A stretch of 53,157 bases of DNA from an uncultured Collinsella sp. (GTDB lineage Bacteria > Actinomycetota > Coriobacteriia > Coriobacteriales > Coriobacteriaceae): NCBI GenBank assembly GCA_934668345.1, contig CAKUNE010000006.1:1-53157 (forward strand), in the 5' to 3' direction. Under the pieces are notes generated by a model. The model did no database searches. It was given only the letters and a program-made list of their open reading frames with translations, and was not told the origin of the DNA. Each line of letters begins with the position of its first letter. The first letter of the stretch is position 1. This document shows positions 48,382-53,157 of this stretch, in pieces. A program made the translations under genes and the position numbers.

Positions 48382-50572
48382 ACTCGCTTGGGGCAACGTC
48401 CGCCGCGCCGGCCGCGACTACCTCGTCTACCTGCTGACGCTTACCCTGGGCGTCACCGTTTTCTATGCCTTTAACACCGTCTCGATGCAGGTCGACATCG
48501 CCGGAATCGATGAAGAGGGCTTGGCACAGGTTATGGGCAGCATGCTCGGCTACCTTACGTACTTTTTGGCCGGCGTCATGGCCTTTTTGATGGTGTATGC
48601 CAATAACTTCATCATGAAGCGCCGCAAGAAGGAGTTTGGCCTGTACCAGGTGCTCGGCATGGGGCGCGGGCGCGTCGCCACGATTATGGCGCTCGAGACC
48701 GTGATAGTATCGGTCGTGGCTTTTGTCGCCGGCATTATGCTGGGTGTGGGACTCTCCCAGCTCATGACGTTCTTTACGGCCTCGCTCTTTAAGACGCAGA
48801 TCGCCGACTTCCACTTCTTTTTCTCGGTGCATGCGTTCAACCTGACCCTTGCCTGCATGCTCGTAATGTTTGTGCTCACGCTACTGCTGAACCTGCGTGC
48901 CGTGCGCCGCACCAAGCTCATTGAGCTTATGGGTGCCGAGCGCCGCAACGAGAGCATCAAGACGCGCAATCCGTGGATTGCGATTGCCATCTTTGTCGTG
49001 GGCGTGGCGCTCGTGGGTGTGGCCTATTACCGTCTGCTACGTGATGGGTTCCCGCTAACCGCGACGGACAGCAAGCTGCAAGAGGCCATGAGCCAGTTTG
49101 GCATTACGACCGCTATGGTTACCGTGGGCACCTTTGCGCTGTTCTGGGGACTCTCGGGCATGCTTATCAAGCTGCTGCAGAGCCTGCGCAGTGTCTATTG
49201 GCGCGGTCTGAACATGTTTACCGTGCGTCAGCTTGCGGCCAAGGTCAACACGGTGTGCTTTTCGATGGGCGTCATCGCGATGATTCTGTTTTTGGCCATT
49301 ACCTCGGTGACCTGCGGTATGTCTATTGCCAACGTGATGAACGAAAACCTGGAGCGCTATAACCCTGTTGACGTGTCTCAGACGTATGTCTATTACACGC
49401 CCGAAACGCTCGACTACTACAAGGAGTATGTCAATCCGTCTGAGGCCGATCGCATGGTGCTGGCAGATGCAACGGTCGATTTGTACGCTGCATGGCATGG
49501 CGAGCGCAAGTCGGCGGACAACAACGACGAGACCGGCAAGAAGGTCAATATTGCCGATGTTGCTGGTGAGCATGTGCAGATCGATTCGTATCTGAGTTAC
49601 CCGCTTGGCGGCTCGGGCCCCTCGGTGGTGGTGGGTGAGATGTGCAAGGCCATGGGCAAAAAGCTTCCCAAGGCGCTCGAGGGAAGCAACGCCGATGCGA
49701 TGGGTCTGTTTGTGACGCCGGCGAGCCAGTACAACAAACTGCGCCAGATGATGGGCGAGGAGCCGGTGAGCATTGGCCGCGACCAGTATCTGCTCACGTG
49801 TGATATGGGCGGTGAGCTGGGCGACCTGTACACCAAGTACATGGCCGGCGGCCATACCCTCACCTTGGGCGGGCATGAGCTCAAGCCCGCAACCGATAAG
49901 TCGGACGAGGACACGGCGGCCATCGCCAACTCGGCGATGGGCAGCAATCCCGGTACCGTGGTCGTAGCCGATGAACTGCTGTCCCAGCTTAATCTGCAGC
50001 CGTATTCCAGTAATCTGCTCGTTAACTACAAGCAGGGGATGGATGTGACCAAGGCAGACGAGAGCATTAAATACACCATGCTCGACATTCTGCTCGTTGA
50101 CGGCAAGGAGCCGGGGGGATGGGGAGTCTTCATCACGCGTTCCGAGATGTACACGCAAGCAGCGCAGATGAACGGCATGATTAGCTATCTAGCCATCTAC
50201 ATTGGCTTTGTGCTGGTCGTTGCATGTGCGGCGATTCTGTCGATCCAGCAGCTCTCCAATGTGGCCGACGGCAGCCGCAGCTATCGTGTGCTGGCACAAA
50301 TCGGCTGTGACGACCGTCAGATCCGGCATTCGGTGATGGCGCAGCAAGCGGTGTTCTTCCTGTTCCCGCTGGCAGTGGGCTTGGCGCACTCCTTTGTGGC
50401 GCTCAAGGTGATCATCGAGCTGGTGAGCACGTTCGGCAACATGAGCATCGCCGGCACGGTGGGTCTCACCTGCGCGATCTTCCTGGCAGCCTACGGCGGC
50501 TACTTCCTGGTGACCTACCTCATGAGCACCGGCATGGTACAAGCCGCCATCGCCACCCGCTACAGCGAGTAA
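48371..50572 (+). CDS. FtsX-family permease, BceB-type
   Basis: 733 residues from ATG at 48371, overlapping the ATPase gene by 11 nt; GTGAGGG precedes it. The hydrophobic profile fits ten membrane helices: one near the N-terminus, groups around 60-160 and 200-330, a large extracytoplasmic domain (about 340-615), and three at the C-terminus (YLAIYIGFVLVVACAAI onwards). KEFGLYQVLGMGRGRVATIMALE is the cytoplasmic coupling motif. This is the BceB layout for peptide-antibiotic resistance and sensing. It is the last gene of the pair, followed by a terminator. Confidence 0.9.
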   Translation: MLCKLAWGNVRRAGRDYLVYLLTLTLGVTVFYAFNTVSMQVDIAGIDEEGLAQVMGSMLGYLTYFLAGVMAFLMVYANNFIMKRRKKEFGLYQVLGMGRGRVATIMALETVIVSVVAFVAGIMLGVGLSQLMTFFTASLFKTQIADFHFFFSVHAFNLTLACMLVMFVLTLLLNLRAVRRTKLIELMGAERRNESIKTRNPWIAIAIFVVGVALVGVAYYRLLRDGFPLTATDSKLQEAMSQFGITTAMVTVGTFALFWGLSGMLIKLLQSLRSVYWRGLNMFTVRQLAAKVNTVCFSMGVIAMILFLAITSVTCGMSIANVMNENLERYNPVDVSQTYVYYTPETLDYYKEYVNPSEADRMVLADATVDLYAAWHGERKSADNNDETGKKVNIADVAGEHVQIDSYLSYPLGGSGPSVVVGEMCKAMGKKLPKALEGSNADAMGLFVTPASQYNKLRQMMGEEPVSIGRDQYLLTCDMGGELGDLYTKYMAGGHTLTLGGHELKPATDKSDEDTAAIANSAMGSNPGTVVVADELLSQLNLQPYSSNLLVNYKQGMDVTKADESIKYTMLDILLVDGKEPGGWGVFITRSEMYTQAAQMNGMISYLAIYIGFVLVVACAAILSIQQLSNVADGSRSYRVLAQIGCDDRQIRHSVMAQQAVFFLFPLAVGLAHSFVALKVIIELVSTFGNMSIAGTVGLTCAIFLAAYGGYFLVTYLMSTGMVQAAIATRYSE

Positions 50573-50609
50573 CAAGCCGGTAAAACCGTCGCAAAATCAG
50601 AGGCGTATG

Positions 50610-50652
50610 ACCGCCGCGAAGGGACCAGGGGCCCTTTCGCGGCGGTATTTTG
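50610..50652 (+). terminator. Terminator after the BceAB-type genes
   Basis: Stem ACCGCCGCGAAGGG with CCCTTTCGCGGCGGT (50610-50623 with 50632-50646, one extra T), then ATTTTG. Confidence 0.82.
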
Positions 50653-50675
50653 CCTATCTGGTGCGTCTCGGATGC

Positions 50676-50794
50676 AAGTGAGTAGACTTTTTTGAACTTG
50701 CCGAGCACATCACGACAAATGATTGATAAAACCGCAGGTCAGGGCTGTGGCGTTTTAGGGCGTGCTTGGCCTCCTGTAAAAAGCCTACTCACTT
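50676..50794. repeat. 119-bp inverted-repeat element
   Basis: Outer arms of 17 nt (50676-50692 and 50778-50794) match at 16 positions and carry AAGTGAGTAG. Inner words CCGAGCAC (50701) and GTGCTTGG (50762) pair on the same axis. No ORF. It lies between the converging permease and LuxR genes. Confidence 0.7.
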
Positions 50795-50866
50795 AGTTTT
50801 TCTGCTAGAAGATCGCCACGAGGGAAAACAGCTCTCTCGCGGCGGTTGGCGTTTGCCCAGATAAAA

Positions 50867-50899
50867 CCTACCAAAATAAACCTGTCCCTTTTTGGCAGG
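50867..50899 (-). repeat. GGGAC-core palindrome at the luxR stop codon
   Basis: On the luxR strand: CCTGCCAAAAAGGGACAGG, then TTTATTTTGGTAGG; arms CCTGCCAAAA and TTTTGGTAGG pair. It directly follows the TAG stop at 50900-50902. Confidence 0.65.
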
Positions 50900-51865
50900 C
50901 TAGCGCTTCCAAAAGTGGAGGATCAGCGTGGTGCGGTTTTGCTGCTCGGTTTTGACCAGGATGTTATGGATGTGGGTTTTGACGGTGCCCACGGCAAGGA
51001 ATAGCTCGTCAGCGATCTCTTGGTTCGACTTGCCCAGCACGACCAAACGCATGACCTCGGTCTCGCGGTTGGAAAGCTTGTAGGCGTTGCGGTAGAAGGG
51101 CATCTGCTCTTCGATGTGTCGATCAAGATCGCTGACATTCTTTTCCTCGGGTGCCTCCTGCATGCGGATCGAAAGCACGTGATAGGTGTAGATAATTAGC
51201 AGGATGGCAAAGTAGCAAGCGAAGACGTTCTCGCTAAAGTTGCGCTCGGACAGGTACAACTGCAGCCAAGAGGGCGCCAGGCTCATGGGAACCACCAAGA
51301 TGTTGTAGAAGTCCTCGGCAACGATGCAGCCAACCAGAATGGCGCCGATAACCAGGTGTTTCTTTTGGTTGTTAACACGCGCCTTCAGCTCAACCTTCGT
51401 ACTCTTGCGAGCTGTCCAAAAGATATACAGTCCCACAAAGACAAGGAACACCTGGCGCATGGTGTAGTAAAGCCACTGGTGTATGGGGCCGTAGGGGACG
51501 GCAACGATAATCAACAGCTCGCTTACCAAGAACGTTGCAACGGGAATGACGAACAGCTTCTTAGAATGCTTGTCGAGCAAGTCCATGGCAATGAGCCAAA
51601 TAAAAGCCTGTGAAGCGGTCGCCACGAGGGTCCGCAACACAGGCATGGTGATTGAGTAATAGTCGCTAGCCGGAAAACTCTGGTTTTGCAGCGTGTATTC
51701 AAAAAAGAAGATCTCGGTCATCTCGATGGCATAGCAAATAAAAACGCCGCTGCCATAGATAAAGAAGCGTCGACGGGACGAGGCGTAGGCGGCAAGCGAA
51801 AGCACTGCCGTCACAATACAGATAACCAGTATTGCCAAGGTATAGAAGAACATGAGCGTGTTCAT
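50900..51865 (-). CDS. Membrane-anchored LuxR-family regulator, AguR-like
   Basis: 321 residues. The first about 245 residues hold seven hydrophobic segments (for example MFFYTLAILVICIVTAVLSLAAY, VFVGLYIFW, NVFACYFAILLIIYTYHVL). A cytoplasmic LuxR helix-turn-helix ends the protein: YKLSNRETEVMRLVVLGKSNQEIADELFLAVGTVKTHIHNILVKTEQQNRTTL. Such one-component membrane regulators are common in Coriobacteriia. It is divergent from putrescine carbamoyltransferase, the arrangement of aguR with the agmatine deiminase operon in enterococci and lactococci, where AguR senses agmatine. A paired palindromic site lies between. Confidence 0.88.
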   Translation of the reverse strand: MNTLMFFYTLAILVICIVTAVLSLAAYASSRRRFFIYGSGVFICYAIEMTEIFFFEYTLQNQSFPASDYYSITMPVLRTLVATASQAFIWLIAMDLLDKHSKKLFVIPVATFLVSELLIIVAVPYGPIHQWLYYTMRQVFLVFVGLYIFWTARKSTKVELKARVNNQKKHLVIGAILVGCIVAEDFYNILVVPMSLAPSWLQLYLSERNFSENVFACYFAILLIIYTYHVLSIRMQEAPEEKNVSDLDRHIEEQMPFYRNAYKLSNRETEVMRLVVLGKSNQEIADELFLAVGTVKTHIHNILVKTEQQNRTTLILHFWKR

Positions 51866-51982
51866 CTGTCACCGTCCCGTCTCATTTGATCTGTGTTTGG
51901 GCCCCATATAATCCCTGGGGTATATATGCCCCAGCCGGTCGTTTCACCGCGGATTAGGCACCGATATATAGGATAGCCGCAT

Positions 51983-52072
51983 ACCGTTCACGGTTCTAGA
52001 TAGTAAACCCCCTGTAAACTCTTGACCTGCGGGTTTATATTGGATTAGAGAGGGTGTAACTCCGTGAACGGT
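51983..52072. promoter_or_regulatory. Paired ACCGTTCACGG sites between luxR and ptcA
   Basis: ACCGTTCACGG (51983-51993; with the next T the palindrome ACCGTTCACGGT) and its exact inverse CCGTGAACGGT (52062-52072). Between them TAAACCC and GGGTTTA form another dyad and TTGACC (52022) could be a -35. The same motif occurs at other promoters in the window. Confidence 0.55.
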
Positions 52073-52195
52073 CTTTAATCCCGAATAAACTAGGTAAAAA
52101 TTGCATACGGGTGAATGATGGTCTTGTCAACACGAGGCGTGATGTTCGAGCGCCTCATAGTAATAGTCGGTAAGACCGGCGGAAAGGAAATCGAC

Positions 52196-53157
52196 ATGGC
52201 ACTGCCTAAGGATTTCATCGACACCAACGACTTCACCAAAGAGCAGATCCTGGCTATCGAGGATCTTGGCCTGGCAATGAAGAAGGCCATCAAGGTTGAC
52301 GGTTATTATCCGCACCTGCTCCGCAACAAGAGCCTTGGCATGATCTTCCAGCAGGTCTCCACCCGCACTCGTCTTTCCTTCGAGACCGCTATGACCGACC
52401 TCGGCGGCCATGCTCAGTTCTATGGCCCTGGCACCATCCAGCTCGGCGGTCATGAGTCCCTGGGCGACACCGCTCGCGTTATGGGCTCGCTGCTCGACAT
52501 CATGATGGCTCGCGTTGACCGTCACAAGGACGTCGTCGGCCTCGCCGAGGGCTCCGCTGTGCCCGTCATCAACGGCATGTCCGAGTTCAACCACCCCACG
52601 CAGGAGATGGGCGACCTCATGACCATGCTCGAGAACCTCCCCGAGGGCAAGAAGATCGAGGACTGCACCCTGGCCTTCATCGGCGACGCCACCCAGGTCT
52701 GCGTCTCCCTCATGTTCATCGCCTCCAAGGTCGGCATGAAGTTTGTCCAGTTTGGACCTAAGGGCCACCAGATCCCCGACGGCGGCCTGCACGTTGGCAC
52801 CGTCGAGGAGCGCGCCGAGTTCGGCAAGCAGATGATGGCCATCGCCGAGGAGAACTGCAAGGTCTCCGGTGGCTCCATCGTCATCTCCGACGACATCGAG
52901 TGCATCAAGGGCGCCGACTTCATCTACACCGACGTGTGGTATGGCCTGTACGACGAGGAGGTCTCGGGCGAGAACTACATGGACGTGTTCTATCCCAAGT
53001 ATCAGGTCACCATGGACATGATGAACTTCGCCGGTCCCAACTCCAAGTTCATGCACTGCCTGCCGGCCACCCGCAACGAGGAAGTCGTCGACGAGGTCAT
53101 GGACGATCCCGAGCGCTCCCTGTGCTGGGTCGAGGCCGAGAACCGCAAGCACTCCAT
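52196..53157 (+). CDS. ptcA: Putrescine carbamoyltransferase (partial, runs off the right edge)
   Basis: 320 codons are present; the 3' end is outside the window. GAAAGGAA lies 6 nt before the ATG at 52196. Carbamoyl-phosphate binding [12 protein letters not shown], then [72 protein letters not shown] and HCLPATR closely follow putrescine carbamoyltransferase of enterococci and separate it from ordinary ornithine transcarbamylase. It phosphorolyses carbamoylputrescine to putrescine and carbamoyl phosphate, used to make ATP. It is likely the first gene of an agu operon; the membrane LuxR gene is divergent. Confidence 0.9.
   Translation, partial: MALPKDFIDTNDFTKEQILAIEDLGLAMKKAIKVDGYYPHLLRNKSLGMIFQQVSTRTRLSFETAMTDLGGHAQFYGPGTIQLGGHESLGDTARVMGSLLDIMMARVDRHKDVVGLAEGSAVPVINGMSEFNHPTQEMGDLMTMLENLPEGKKIEDCTLAFIGDATQVCVSLMFIASKVGMKFVQFGPKGHQIPDGGLHVGTVEERAEFGKQMMAIAEENCKVSGGSIVISDDIECIKGADFIYTDVWYGLYDEEVSGENYMDVFYPKYQVTMDMMNFAGPNSKFMHCLPATRNEEVVDEVMDDPERSLCWVEAENRKHS

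Noticed and set aside
52127..53152. Minus-strand frame of 341 codons at the right edge
   Set aside because: Shadow of the plus-strand putrescine carbamoyltransferase gene, whose motifs are unmistakable.

Overview
The window looks like a chromosomal segment of a high-GC, gut-type Coriobacteriia, most likely Collinsella or a close relative. The basis is the strongly GC-biased codon use, the lactose/galactose PTS and tagatose gene set, the many LacI/DeoR/GntR regulators and a membrane-anchored LuxR regulator of the kind common in that class. This is recognition from protein sequence, not a database result.

Layout. 1-5.7 kb: a ComF-type phosphoribosyltransferase, an uncharacterised protein with a nuclease-like C-terminus, a 217-bp inverted-repeat element, a structured leader that may be a raiA-type RNA, a solute-binding lipoprotein, the ribosome hibernation factor HPF and a DegV lipid-binding protein. 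5.7-10.3 kb: a tight four-gene run (beta-hydroxyacid dehydrogenase with a Cys/His tail, small membrane protein, HEAT-like protein, NAD-type isocitrate dehydrogenase), then an anchored SurA-like protein. 10.4-15.0 kb: an amino-sugar locus (nagE, a GntR/NagR regulator, nagA and a YhcH-type protein) with TGGT-N4-ACCA operators. 15.2-16.0 kb: tRNA-Thr(CGT) and an orphan mannose-type EIIB lacking its phosphorylatable His. 16.3-19.8 kb: galM divergent from a DeoR regulator, then a Fic protein.

20-44 kb is the core: two lactose-PTS modules (lacG1-lacE1 and lacG2-lacE2, each divergent from its own LacI regulator), one EIIA (lacF), lacA, lacB, lacX, lacC, then galK-galT with a third LacI regulator, a FprA flavoprotein, a DeoR regulator and a class II ketose-bisphosphate aldolase. 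Together these encode uptake of lactose as lactose-6-phosphate, cleavage by 6-phospho-beta-galactosidase, the tagatose-6-phosphate route to triose phosphates, and part of the Leloir route for free galactose (galE is not here). A class I lacD is absent from the window; the class II aldolase probably replaces it.

44.3-53.2 kb: a HAD phosphatase, an AraC regulator, a Nudix-Vsr fusion protein, a BceAB-type ABC transporter, a membrane LuxR regulator resembling AguR, and, running off the right edge, putrescine carbamoyltransferase, probably the first gene of an agmatine deiminase operon.

The intergenic regions are unusually rich in palindromes. Several sit at gene 3' ends and share a GGGAC core, as REP elements do. 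One family is present four times, and others are long single inverted repeats. A recurring ACCGTTCACGG-like motif lies in front of several sugar and agmatine transcription units and is a candidate site for an unidentified global regulator.
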